Assembly: GCF_000382225.1 (NCBI RefSeq)
Contig: NZ_KB907800.1
Span: forward strand, 248,001 to 312,000
Reading direction: 5' to 3'
DNA from: Hymenobacter aerophilus DSM 13606
Lineage (GTDB): Bacteria > Bacteroidota > Bacteroidia > Cytophagales > Hymenobacteraceae
DNA: 64,000 bases
Positions 10,101 through 18,153 of the stretch are shown piece after piece. The notes beneath the pieces are model-generated. The model did not search any database and was not told the DNA's origin. It saw only the letters and a list, made by a program, of their open reading frames with translations. The stretch's first letter is position 1. The number at the start of each line of letters is the position of its first letter. The translations under genes and the position numbers were made by a program.

Positions 10101-13100
10101 CTTCCCCGACCAGCGCGGCCAGTACAACTACACACCCAACTTCGACCGCGCCCGGCCGACCTTCTTCGCCGATAAGACGGAACAGGCCAACGCGGACCGG
10201 CACGCGGCCATTTCGCGCGAAATTTCCTTCGATACCGACTTCGACAACGCCAACGTGGAGTACCTGGAGTTCTGGCTCATGGACCCCTTCCTGCCCGGCG
10301 ACAACGGCCTCATCACCGACAACGACGGCCACAACACCCACAATACCAGCGGCGGCGACCTGTTCGTGAACCTGGGCTCGGTATCGGAAGACGTGCTGGC
10401 CGACAACAACCAGTACGAGTTTGAGAACGGCATTCCGGTGGATGGCGACCCCAACAGCCCCGACGCCGTGCCCACGCCCTGGGGCCGGGCCTCGCGCCAG
10501 CCCTTCCTCACCGACGCCTTCAACCCGGCCGCCGGCGCCCGCGCCCTGCAGGACGTGGGCCTCGACGGCATAGCCGACGTGGCCGAGCAGGCCATCGACC
10601 CCAACTACACCGGCGTGCCCGACCCGGCCGGCGACAATTTCCGCCACCACCTCGACCCCAGCTACGACCAGGCCAACGCCAAAGTGCTGGCCCGCTACAA
10701 GGACTACAACGGCATGGAGGGCAACTCGCCCGAGGGCAGCCGCCTGAGCTCGACGGCCTACCCCGACAAGGAGGACCTGAACCGCGACAACGTGATTTCG
10801 GAGATTGAGCGCTACTACGAGTACCGCATGCGCCTGCGGCCCGGCAAGCTCGAAGTAGGCCAGAACTACATCGTTGATAAAGTCACGAATACCAACGACG
10901 ACACCAACAACGAGCCCGTTACGTGGTATCAGTTTCGCATTCCCATCCGGCAGTACGACCGGGCCGTGGGCACGCCCGGCGGCCAGGAGTTCGGCTTTAA
11001 GTCGATCCGGTTTCTGCGCGTGTACCTCACGGGCTGGGAGCAGCCGGTGGTGCTGCGCCTGGTGCAACCCCAGTTTGTGGCCAACCAGTGGCGCCGCTAC
11101 CTCACCAAAATTGCCGAGCCCGGCGGCATTCTCAACCCCGACACCGACGCCGACGAGTTCAGCATCTCGACGGTGAGCATTGAGGAAAACGGCCGCGTGG
11201 AGCAGGCCGGGGCCGGCTCGATTCCGTACCTGCTGCCGCCCAACATCCGGCGCGACCGGGAGTACGGCTCCAGCACCACCAGCCGCCTGCAGAACGAGCA
11301 GAGCCTGCGCCTGGTAGTGGGCGGCCTGCGCGACGGTTTCGCCAAGGCCGCCTACAAAAACCTCACGGTAAACATGCTGCGCTACAAGCGCCTGAAGCTG
11401 TTTCTGCACGCCGAAACCCAGGACCGCAACCTGCGCGACGGCCAGGCCCGCGGCTTCGTGCGCCTGGGCACCGACTACACCCAGAACTACTACGAGTACT
11501 CGCTGCCGCTGGAGCTGACGCCCCAGCCCGGCGCCACGGGCACGGCCTACACCGTCGAGCAGGTGTGGCCCGAAGCCAACCGCATCGATATGTCGTTGCA
11601 GGCGTTTGTGGATGCCAAATCGGCCCGCAACAAGGCCGGCGTCAACTACAACACGCCCTACGTGGTGCAGCTGCCCAATGGCGCCACCATTACGGTCGTC
11701 GGCAACCCCGATTTGTCGTCGGTGCAGGGCGCTATGATTGGCGTGCTGAACCCCGGCGACGACGGCGCCAACCTCTCGCTCACGCTGTGGGCCGACGAGC
11801 TGCGGGTGGCCGAGTTTGAGAGCGAGAGCGGCTGGGCTGCCACCGCCCGCTTCAACACCAAGCTGGCCGACATTGCCAACATCACGGCCACCGGCAGCTA
11901 CGTGACCACCGGTTTCGGCGGCCTGCAGGACCGGCCCCAGCAACGCTCCATCGACAATATTCTGCGCGGTGATGTGAACGCCACCGTGGCGGCCGACAAG
12001 TTTTTCCCGGAGAAGCTGGGCCTGCGCGTGCCGGTGCTGCTGCAGGCCGGCATCGAGAGCCGCTCGCCCAAGTACGACCCGCTCGACCCCGACACCCGCC
12101 TGGAGCAGAGCCTGGAGAAGTTTGAGGACGCCGACGAGCGCGCCGCTTACCGCCGCGAGGTTATCGACCAGACCAGCCAGCGCAGCATTTCGCTGCTGAA
12201 CGTGCGCAAGGAGCGCACCAACCCCGAGAAAAAGGTGCAGCCCTGGGACGTGGAAAACCTGGCCCTGAGCTACTCGCTGACCGAGCGCAAGCACACTGAT
12301 ATTCGCACCGACCGCGACTATACCCGCACCTACACCGGTGCGCTGGCCTACGTGTACCAGGCCAACCCGCGCAACTACACGCCGCTGGCCAAGGTGAAAG
12401 CCTTCGACTCGCCTTATCTGGCCTTGTTCAAGGAAGTCAACTTCACGCCCCTGCCCTCGCGCTTCTCGTTTAGGGCCGACCTCGACCGGCGCTACAACGA
12501 GCGGTTTTTGCAGCGGACTTTGGAGCCCGGTCAGGTGCCGGTAACCACCGGCATCCCGCCCGTGTTCCAGAAGATTTTCTACTTCAGCCGCATCTACGAT
12601 TTGCGCTGGGACCTGACCAAGGCGCTGGCCTTCGACTACACGGCCACCAACCGGGCCGTGGTGGATGAGGGCCCCGGCCGCACCATCGGCGAATCGCAGA
12701 TTGCCCGCGACAACCGTCAGCAAATCCGCGACAACCTGCTGCGCGGCGGCCGCACCACCAACTTCAACCAGACCGTCGCCCTCACCTACCGCCTGCCACT
12801 CGACAAGTTCCCGCTCACCGACTGGCTGTCGGCCGATGCCCGCTACGCGGCTACCTACAGCTGGCAGGCGGCCTCCACGGCCCTTCGGCGCCCCTTCAAC
12901 CCCGGCAACCCGACCGATACGACCACCGTGCCGCTGAATTTGGGCAACACCATTGAAAACAACGGCGAGCTGAGTGCCAACGGCAAGATTGATTTGGTGA
13001 AGCTCTACAACAAGGTGCGCTTCCTCAACATCATCAACAACGCCCCGCCGCCCGGCCAGCAGCCCACCGACCCCAAAACGGCCAAGGGTGGCGTAGCCGC

Positions 13101-14607
13101 AGCCCCCAGTACGGGCCCCGAAACAGCCACGGCCGACTCGGCCAAAGGCCCCGAGCTGCGGGCGCTGAAGGCGGTGCTGCGCTCCTTGATGACGGCCCGC
13201 TCGCTCAACTTCACCTACGTGCGTTCCAACGGCACGCTGCTGCCTGGCTACCTGCCCCGCACGCGCTTCTTCGGGTTTGATAACGGCTTCGATGCGCCCG
13301 GCCTGCCCTTCATTCTGGGCCGTCAGCAGGACCTCGACGCGCTGTTTGGCAAGGCTTACAACAACGGCTGGTACACCGACCAGAGCCAGTACCTGAATGC
13401 CCCGCTCAGCTCCCTGCTCACCGAGGCCCTCACGCTGCGCACCACCCTGGAGCCCATCCGCGACTTCAACATCCAGCTCGATGCCCGCCGCAACCTCGTG
13501 CGCAGCCGCCAGGTGTTCTACCGCCGTTTGGTGAATGATGATTTCGTGGCCGACCCGAGCAACCCCACGCCCCGCCAGAGCAATCCGCTGGGCAACGGCA
13601 CGTTCAGCACCTCATTCATCGCCATCCAGACGGTATTCGGCGACCTAAGCGGCAAGGGCACGGTGTCGAAGGCTTTTCAGCGCTTCGTGCAGAACCGCGA
13701 GGTAGTGCAGCAGCGGCTGGAAGCGGCCAAGCGGATCCCGGATGGCACCTACGGCTACAACTCGCAGGATGTGCTGCTGCCCGCCTTCCTCGACGCCTAC
13801 AAAGGCAAATCGTCGGATGGCTACACGGCCAAGAAGTTCAAGCCCTTCGCCCAGCTGCCGCTGCCCAACTGGAACATCAGCTACAACGGCCTCTCCGAGC
13901 TGCCCTTCGTGCAGCGCTACTTCCGCTCGTTCCGCCTCAACCACGTGTACAGCTCCAGCTACAACATTGCCGGCTACAGCACCACGGTCGATTACCTGAA
14001 GGAGCCCGACGACCTTTCGACGGTGCTCAACCAGGCCGGCCGGTTCGTGCCTTACTACATTCTCGGGCAGGTAACCATTGCCGACCGGCTGGCCCCGCTT
14101 ATCGGGGTTGATTTCCAGACCACCGGCCGCCTCACCGGGCGCCTGGAGTACCGCGTCGACCGCACCATCGGCCTGAATTCGACGGTGGCCCAGGTAACGG
14201 AGCTGCGCCGCAACGACATCGTGATTGGAGCCGGCTTCGCCACCAACAAGTTCCGGCTGCCCTTCAAAATCGGGGGTGAGCAGCGGGTGCTGCGCAACGA
14301 GCTCAACGCCCGCCTCGACCTGAGCATCAGCGAGAACTACGCCATCCAGCGCACCATTCTCGACGTGGTAGACCCCATCGAAGCCGTTAAAACCGGCGGG
14401 CAGCCCAGCATCGGCCGGGCCTCCAGCCAGGTAACGGCCGGCACCCGCCAGGTGCAGCTGCGCCCCACCGTCGATTACGTGCTCAACCAGCGCCTGAACC
14501 TGCAGTTCTTCTTCACCCAGAACATCACCACGCCCAAAACCGGCAACGCCTTCAAAAACACCTCCACCGAAGCCGGAATTCAACTCCGCTACAGCCTCTC
14601 GCAATAG
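7114..14607 (+). CDS. sprA: Cell-surface protein SprA, outer-membrane translocon of the type IX secretion system
   Basis: SprA forms the very large outer-membrane barrel through which T9SS cargo is exported in Bacteroidota. The product has 2,497 residues, which fits the family. Residues 5-25 are a signal peptide. SprA-type motifs include 'SPLVLPLPDNV', 'DSLKNFDIREG', 'GDFQFDQNMNLNLSGQIG' near the N-terminus, many aromatic beta strands, and the C-terminal 'TSTEAGIQLRYSLSQ'. No ATG lies near the start; TTG at 7114 gives Lys-Lys followed by a hydrophobic core and is preferred over GTG at 7150. Neighbours ruvA upstream and gcvH and a vanZ-like gene downstream match the arrangement reported around sprA in flavobacteria. 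Two proteins in this window carry T9SS sorting domains and are probable cargo. The stop codon lies in the arm of a palindromic element. Confidence 0.96.
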   Translation: MTTGKKFSASAFVLLVSLVAWWSEASPLADGAVAPFALGQLWADWLPAGLRPDGKWGFALAAADTPRIDTTRYQPGTRPRVAPADRRGSRFSNQRRRSPLVLPLPDNVQLQVQPDDSLKNFDIREGIGSDLNFRDPSRMTFEEYSRWQQQKAVRDYFRERSGGSGGVAGDPNQPDNRRLIPKIYLGPMADRIFGGSYVDIRPQGAVTLRMGYRGNRNENPTLTLRQRKTGDFQFDQNMNLNLSGQIGQKLRLTFNYDTKAAFDFENNMKLDYTGFDTDIIRKVELGNVSLPLNNSLITGGQNLFGVKAQLQFGRLGITTIASTLRGQADEVRIQNGGQSRPFEIKASQYEKDRHYFLSQAFRERYDNSLRNLPTIQSGINITYLEVWVTNDNRQSDNLRNVVTLMDVAEPRRVYRQQFLNGANPNALADNAANSELSQIRALPNFRQELAIDDNLLSLGLAKNTDFEHVRARKLDPREYTYNAQLGYLSLNTQLLPEQVLGVSYQYIYNGKTYTVGEIQNDYSQVGTDQVIFLKMLKATNPAVGLADPTQNPLNENLLTRNLPTWDLMMKNIYPLNAQQLSRDRFELQIVYKDDATGVDLISLKEGQNIANKPLIEVFNLDNVNPNNDRNPDGNFDFFPGITVDTELGRIIFPEIEPFGSYLAGRFDTVASPTELQLARKYAYRELYNQVQSDAQQRQEKDKFYLRGRYQATSTDEINLPGIGVAEGSVRVRSGSTLLTEGTDYQVFYDQAKVKILNPAYLNSANELRVEFEKNALVQVQPRKLLGARFDYRVSSDMYFGATVLHLRENQAPGINRVNIGDEPGNNTIYGFDMNMRRESRALTRYLNALPFISTKEISTVSFSGEFAQLLPSQSKLGNKNSGGENGVSYLDDFENARTPYTLGGLNAAVAWRLGSTPQPLRNGVNNGLETAYSRAKLAWYTIDQTYYTNGQSKPGNIGAADLKNHYVRGIKRDEVFPNRNLGATGNSFETTFDLAYFPDQRGQYNYTPNFDRARPTFFADKTEQANADRHAAISREISFDTDFDNANVEYLEFWLMDPFLPGDNGLITDNDGHNTHNTSGGDLFVNLGSVSEDVLADNNQYEFENGIPVDGDPNSPDAVPTPWGRASRQPFLTDAFNPAAGARALQDVGLDGIADVAEQAIDPNYTGVPDPAGDNFRHHLDPSYDQANAKVLARYKDYNGMEGNSPEGSRLSSTAYPDKEDLNRDNVISEIERYYEYRMRLRPGKLEVGQNYIVDKVTNTNDDTNNEPVTWYQFRIPIRQYDRAVGTPGGQEFGFKSIRFLRVYLTGWEQPVVLRLVQPQFVANQWRRYLTKIAEPGGILNPDTDADEFSISTVSIEENGRVEQAGAGSIPYLLPPNIRRDREYGSSTTSRLQNEQSLRLVVGGLRDGFAKAAYKNLTVNMLRYKRLKLFLHAETQDRNLRDGQARGFVRLGTDYTQNYYEYSLPLELTPQPGATGTAYTVEQVWPEANRIDMSLQAFVDAKSARNKAGVNYNTPYVVQLPNGATITVVGNPDLSSVQGAMIGVLNPGDDGANLSLTLWADELRVAEFESESGWAATARFNTKLADIANITATGSYVTTGFGGLQDRPQQRSIDNILRGDVNATVAADKFFPEKLGLRVPVLLQAGIESRSPKYDPLDPDTRLEQSLEKFEDADERAAYRREVIDQTSQRSISLLNVRKERTNPEKKVQPWDVENLALSYSLTERKHTDIRTDRDYTRTYTGALAYVYQANPRNYTPLAKVKAFDSPYLALFKEVNFTPLPSRFSFRADLDRRYNERFLQRTLEPGQVPVTTGIPPVFQKIFYFSRIYDLRWDLTKALAFDYTATNRAVVDEGPGRTIGESQIARDNRQQIRDNLLRGGRTTNFNQTVALTYRLPLDKFPLTDWLSADARYAATYSWQAASTALRRPFNPGNPTDTTTVPLNLGNTIENNGELSANGKIDLVKLYNKVRFLNIINNAPPPGQQPTDPKTAKGGVAAAPSTGPETATADSAKGPELRALKAVLRSLMTARSLNFTYVRSNGTLLPGYLPRTRFFGFDNGFDAPGLPFILGRQQDLDALFGKAYNNGWYTDQSQYLNAPLSSLLTEALTLRTTLEPIRDFNIQLDARRNLVRSRQVFYRRLVNDDFVADPSNPTPRQSNPLGNGTFSTSFIAIQTVFGDLSGKGTVSKAFQRFVQNREVVQQRLEAAKRIPDGTYGYNSQDVLLPAFLDAYKGKSSDGYTAKKFKPFAQLPLPNWNISYNGLSELPFVQRYFRSFRLNHVYSSSYNIAGYSTTVDYLKEPDDLSTVLNQAGRFVPYYILGQVTIADRLAPLIGVDFQTTGRLTGRLEYRVDRTIGLNSTVAQVTELRRNDIVIGAGFATNKFRLPFKIGGEQRVLRNELNARLDLSISENYAIQRTILDVVDPIEAVKTGGQPSIGRASSQVTAGTRQVQLRPTVDYVLNQRLNLQFFFTQNITTPKTGNAFKNTSTEAGIQLRYSLSQ

Positions 14608-14795
14608 GTGAGATGGTGAGATGGTGAGGTGGTGAAATGGTGAGTTTGACGTGCTGTCATCCTGAGCGCAGCGAAGGACCTATACGGAAGCTGATATCAG
14701 ACTATAGCTTCCGTATAGGTCCTTCGCTGCGCTCAGGATGACAGGCCCCCCGAACATCAAACTCACCACCTCACCATTTCACCATCTCACCTATT
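14604..14795. repeat. Nested palindromic element: GGTGAGAT arms around a 39-bp hairpin
   Basis: The outer arms (about 14604-14646 and 14757-14795) are inverted tandem runs of GGTGAGAT/GGTGAAAT. Inside lies a perfect 39-bp inverted repeat (14654-14692 and 14706-14744) that begins CTGTCATCCTGAGC and ends at the loop with CGGAAGCT. The left arm contains the sprA stop codon. Confidence 0.93.
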
Positions 14796-14800
14796 ACCTG

Positions 14801-14808
14801 TACTTTTG
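14801..14808 (+). promoter_or_regulatory. -7 box TACTTTTG of gcvH
   Basis: TACTTTTG matches TAnnTTTG and lies 52 bases before the gcvH ATG, directly after the right arm of the palindromic element. Confidence 0.5.
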
Positions 14809-14860
14809 AAGCGGGGTGCGGCGCGCCCCGTTTTTTAGTCCATTCACTAAGCACCACCCC

Positions 14861-15241
14861 ATGAATCTGCCCGCCTCCCTGAAGTATTCCAAAGAGCACG
14901 AGTGGGTCCGCGTTGAGGGCGACGTGGCCTACATCGGCATCACCGACCACGCCCAGAAAGAACTCGGCGACATCGTGTACGTCGACATCGACACGGTTGA
15001 CAAGGACGTTGCCCAGAACGACGTATTTGGCACCGTAGAAGCCGTAAAGACGGTTTCCGACCTGTTCAGCCCCCTCAGCGGCACCGTGCTCGAAGTAAAC
15101 GACAAGCTCGACAGCAACCCCGAGCTGGTGAACTCCGACCCCTACGGCGACGGCTGGATTATCAAGCTCTCGATGAGCGATGCGTCGGAGCTGGAGGGCC
15201 TGCTCACGTCGGAAACCTACGGTGAGCTGGTAGGCGCTTAA
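14861..15241 (+). CDS. gcvH: Glycine cleavage system H protein
   Basis: GcvH is the lipoyl carrier that shuttles the aminomethyl group between the P, T and L proteins of glycine cleavage. The 126-residue protein is of normal length. It begins '[16 protein letters not shown]' and has the lipoylation motif '[13 protein letters not shown]', with Lys 63 as the modified residue. An in-frame upstream start at 14816 would add a non-conserved 15-residue extension, and the promoter box at 14801 argues against it. It is followed 15 bases later by the vanZ-like gene. Confidence 0.97.
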   Translation: MNLPASLKYSKEHEWVRVEGDVAYIGITDHAQKELGDIVYVDIDTVDKDVAQNDVFGTVEAVKTVSDLFSPLSGTVLEVNDKLDSNPELVNSDPYGDGWIIKLSMSDASELEGLLTSETYGELVGA

Positions 15242-15256
15242 GCGCCGCTTTAGCCG

Positions 15257-15670
15257 TTGGCTTTGCCCGCTGCAACGCCGCCCCCGCCGCGTCGGCGCCC
15301 TTTGGTGGGCCTGCCGGTGGCGTGGGCGGCGTTTATTTTGGTGAGCACCCTCACGCCCGCCGCCGACATGCCCGTTACGCCCCGCTGGCAACTGCTCTCC
15401 TTCGACACGGCCGCTCATGCCTTCGTGTTCGGGGTGCTCACGGTGCTGGCCACCTTTTCGGCGCGGCGGCAGCGCTGGTTGGCGGGCCTGCGCTGGCAAG
15501 CGTTCAGCCGCGTGTTTGGGCTGGCCGTGGGCTTAGGCGCGCTGGTTGAAGTGCTGCAGATGCTGCTGGCCCTGGGCCGCCACGGCGAATGGTCGGACCT
15601 GCTCAGCGACGCACTGGGCGCGGCGGCCGGCACCGCCTTCATGTGGTTTAACCGTCGTTTCTGGCAATGA
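15257..15670 (+). CDS. VanZ-like family membrane protein
   Basis: This 137-residue protein has about four hydrophobic segments: 'PVAWAAFILVSTLTP', 'AAHAFVFGVLTVLATF', 'RVFGLAVGLGALVEVLQ' and 'LLSDALGAAAGTAFMWF'. The 'DTAAHAFVFGVL', 'GALVEVLQ' and 'WSDLLSDALGAAAG' stretches are typical of the VanZ-like family. The biochemical role of the family is not settled. The start is TTG at 15257; no ATG is available. It lies directly downstream of gcvH, and its stop codon overlaps the next start codon (ATGA), so the two genes are probably co-translated. Confidence 0.85.
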   Translation: MALPAATPPPPRRRPLVGLPVAWAAFILVSTLTPAADMPVTPRWQLLSFDTAAHAFVFGVLTVLATFSARRQRWLAGLRWQAFSRVFGLAVGLGALVEVLQMLLALGRHGEWSDLLSDALGAAAGTAFMWFNRRFWQ

Positions 15671-16989
15671 GCTTGTTATCAAATCGCACCCGCGCTTTTC
15701 CCTTGAGTTGCCTGACACGACTCGGGCTGCTGCTCGGGGGCGCACTGGCCGCAACTGCGCCGGCCGCGGCGCAGGATATGGCCCGGGTCCGGCAGGCGAT
15801 TACCCAACTGACGGCCCCCGAGCTGCACGGCCGCGGCTACGTACAGGGCGGCGAGCAGCGGGCCGCGGCCTACCTGCAGGGCCGCTTCCGCGCGCTGGGC
15901 CTGCAGCCCCTGGCCCCCGAATACTACCAGTTTTTCACGCTGCCCGTCAACACCTTTCCCGGCCGCGCCGAACTGCGCGCCGACAACCAGCCCCTACAGC
16001 CCGGCCTCGATTTCATTGCCGCCCCCGACTCGGGCCCCGGCAACGTACACGGCCCGGTATACCAACTCGATTCGCTGGTTTTCACCCAGTCCCAAGCCCG
16101 GCAGAAACTGCTGGCTACGCCGCTGGCCAAATCGGTGCTGGTGCTAACCCAGGCGCAGGCCAAGCGGCTGGCCGACCTGCCGCCCGCCGTGCAGGCCCAC
16201 CTGGCCACGGCCACCGCCCAACTCACGCTGATGCCCGGCAAGCTCACGGCCAGCGTGGCCGGCGAGCAGGCCCCGCGCCCCCGGCTGGAAGTGCGCGCCG
16301 CCGCCTGGCCCGCCTCCGCCCGCACTGTGCGCCTGCGCCTCGATGCCCGCCTGGAGCCCGCCTACCGCACTCAGAACGTGGTCGGCTACCTGCCCGGCAC
16401 CGCCCGCCCCGACTCGTTCGTGGTGGTGTCGGCCCACTACGACCACCTGGGCCGGCTGGGGCGCGACACCTACTTTCCGGGCGCCAACGACAACGCCAGC
16501 GGCGTGGCGATGCTGCTGGAGCTGGCCGCCTACTACGCCCAGCCTGAAAACCGCCCGGCCTACTCGGTGGCATTTCTGGCGTTCGGGGCCGAAGAAGCCG
16601 GGCTGGTCGGCTCGCGCTACTTTGTCGAGCACCCGCTCATTCCGCTGCCCGCCATTCGGGTGCTAACTAACCTCGACCTGCTGGGAACCGGCAGCGAGGG
16701 CCTGACGGTGGTGAACGGGCGGGTGTTTGAAAACCAGTTTGCCCGCCTGCAACGCCTGAATGCGGTGGGCGGCTACGTGCCGTCGCTGGCCGCCCGCGGC
16801 CGGGCCGCCAACTCCGACCACTTCCCCTTTTCGGAGCGCGGCGTGCCGGCCCTGTTCTTCTACACCCGCGGCGGCATCACGGCCTACCACGATGTCCTCG
16901 ACCGGCCCGAAACCCTTCCCCTCACCGCCTTCAGCGCCGTATTCGGGCTCCTGCGCGACTTTCTCAACGGCGCGGCTTCGGGGAAATGA
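15667..16989 (+). CDS. Secreted M28-family zinc aminopeptidase
   Basis: The product is a 440-residue exported peptidase with a signal peptide ending near residue 36 ('PAAAQD'). The M28 domain occupies about 230-435. Metal ligands are visible in order: His in 'VVSAHYDHLG', Asp in 'GANDNASGVAM', the Glu pair in 'GAEEAGLVGS', Asp in 'LTNLDLLGTG' and His in 'NSDHFPF'. The residues before the peptidase domain, which contain the inserted 'QPLAPEYYQFF' region, resemble the PA-like insert of secreted M28 enzymes. It overlaps the vanZ-like gene by four bases. The TGA stop is immediately followed by a repeat arm. Confidence 0.92.
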   Translation: MSLLSNRTRAFPLSCLTRLGLLLGGALAATAPAAAQDMARVRQAITQLTAPELHGRGYVQGGEQRAAAYLQGRFRALGLQPLAPEYYQFFTLPVNTFPGRAELRADNQPLQPGLDFIAAPDSGPGNVHGPVYQLDSLVFTQSQARQKLLATPLAKSVLVLTQAQAKRLADLPPAVQAHLATATAQLTLMPGKLTASVAGEQAPRPRLEVRAAAWPASARTVRLRLDARLEPAYRTQNVVGYLPGTARPDSFVVVSAHYDHLGRLGRDTYFPGANDNASGVAMLLELAAYYAQPENRPAYSVAFLAFGAEEAGLVGSRYFVEHPLIPLPAIRVLTNLDLLGTGSEGLTVVNGRVFENQFARLQRLNAVGGYVPSLAARGRAANSDHFPFSERGVPALFFYTRGGITAYHDVLDRPETLPLTAFSAVFGLLRDFLNGAASGK

Positions 16990-17180
16990 GAGGCGAGAAG
17001 TGAGAAGAACGTCATTCAGAGCATGTGGCGCATCAAGCCAGGGACGAAGAATCTCGCGTGAATCGTTGAACCGTCGCTGCAACATCAGCACGCGAGATTC
17101 TTCGTCCCTGGCTTGATGCGCCACATGCTCTGAATGACGTTCCTTTTCTCACTTCTCACTTCTAAAATCTCACCTCTCAC
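16986..17180. repeat. Nested palindromic element with a perfect 53-bp inverted repeat, GAGAAGT arms
   Basis: Arms made of GAGAAGT-like 7-mers (16989-17007, and the reverse complement at about 17146-17180) enclose a perfect 53-bp inverted repeat (17008-17060 and 17089-17141) that begins AACGTCATTCAGAGC. The loop is 28 bases. The stop codon of the M28 peptidase is at the outer edge. Confidence 0.93.
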
Positions 17181-17188
17181 TTCTCCCT

Positions 17189-17243
17189 AAAAGCAGTTCA
17201 CCCGGAATCTGCCAGCAAGGCAAACTCCGGGTGAACTGCTTTT
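17189..17243. terminator. Bidirectional terminator between the M28 peptidase and the secreted protein gene
   Basis: Perfect 18-bp stem starting AAAAGCAGTTCACCC with a 19-base loop. T4 follows the stem on both strands, so it can end transcription from either convergent gene. Confidence 0.85.
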
Positions 17244-17272
17244 GAGATTGTCGCTGACGTAGCGGCGTTGGA

Positions 17273-17818
17273 TTAGCTGTTGCTCTTGAACGAGCCCATG
17301 ATCTGCTTGGCGACGTTTTCCCACTCGGGCTTCTGGCGGTCGGCGCAGGTGAAGGTGCACATCAGCAGCTTGCCTTCCACGTCGGTGAAGAAGATGAAGG
17401 TGTACGACTCGCGGCCTAGCTCCGGCTTCATCAGCTCGAGGTAGCCCACTTTGCGGCCGCTTACTTCCTTCACGCCGTGGCTGAACCAGGTTGCGCCCTT
17501 GTACTGCTTGGCGTAAATCTTATAGAAGTTGTCGTGGTACATGTCCACCATGTCCTGGTCCGCCGTGTTGTCGGTGTAGGAGAAGGCCAGGCTAACTTCC
17601 TTGTTGTTGGTGTAGATGACGCTCGGACGGCTCTGCGCTTTGGCGTAGTTGAAATCCATCTGCTGCTCGCTCATCACCTCGAAGCCTTTGGGGATGAGAA
17701 TCTCCACCCGCTCGCTCAGAACGCGCTTTTTGATCAGCTCAACTTCGGCGAACGGACGGGCCGCCATCAGCAGCACCATCAGGCAGAGAACAGGTAAGGT
17801 AAGTAGGGCTTTTTTCAT
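17273..17818 (-). CDS. Secreted hypothetical protein
   Basis: This 181-residue protein has a signal peptide (about 1-24, 'MKKALLTLPVLCLMVLL'). The body is mixed alpha/beta with 'RVEILIPKGFEVMSEQQM', 'DMVDMYHDNFYKIYAKQY' and 'MCTFTCADRQKPEWENVA'. The ending resembles small exported proteins in which a final helix after a Trp-containing segment closes the fold; I do not recognise a named family. An upstream in-frame start at 17899 is rejected because it would bury the Lys-Lys signal peptide. It is transcribed alone towards a strong bidirectional terminator. Confidence 0.78.
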   Translation of the reverse strand: MKKALLTLPVLCLMVLLMAARPFAEVELIKKRVLSERVEILIPKGFEVMSEQQMDFNYAKAQSRPSVIYTNNKEVSLAFSYTDNTADQDMVDMYHDNFYKIYAKQYKGATWFSHGVKEVSGRKVGYLELMKPELGRESYTFIFFTDVEGKLLMCTFTCADRQKPEWENVAKQIMGSFKSNS

Positions 17819-18153
17819 AGTAGTAGGCTGAAAAAAGGTGGAAAGCAGAGTGAGGAAATCCAGCGGTAAGGCAGTTGCCGGGCTGCTTGGATAACACAAT
17901 TTACAAGGAAAAAGCCGAAGCGCAAGTCATTTGATGAAAAACAACTGCCTTCTACGCCTGAAAGGGAAATCTAGATGGCCGATAAAGTCGATTTTGACAA
18001 CATAATGGCCGTTTTACCGGTGAAAATTATTTTTTGGCAGTTTAACGGTACACCTGAAAATATTCAATGCAATATCAAGAATAGCCTATGCACAGTAATG
18101 TTCTTAAAGTTATATTAGGCACCTACGCGGGCCGCCTTATTCTGGTTTTGGTT
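17819..18153. other. 335-base intergenic region, no gene seen
   Basis: The stretch is more AT-rich than its surroundings and lies upstream of the secreted protein gene (minus strand) and downstream of yicC. It presumably holds the promoter of the secreted protein. No TAnnTTTG box, RNA gene or conserved frame could be supported. Confidence 0.5.

Noticed and set aside
8368-12723. A 1,451-codon open frame on the minus strand antisense to sprA
   Set aside because: It is a shadow produced by the high G+C third positions of sprA. Its translation is His/Val/Gly/Gln-rich with no motifs, while sprA is a well-defined family in the other strand. The same applies to other long antisense frames, such as those opposite mfd (42560-44635) and the phosphoesterase-barrel gene (55030-58122).
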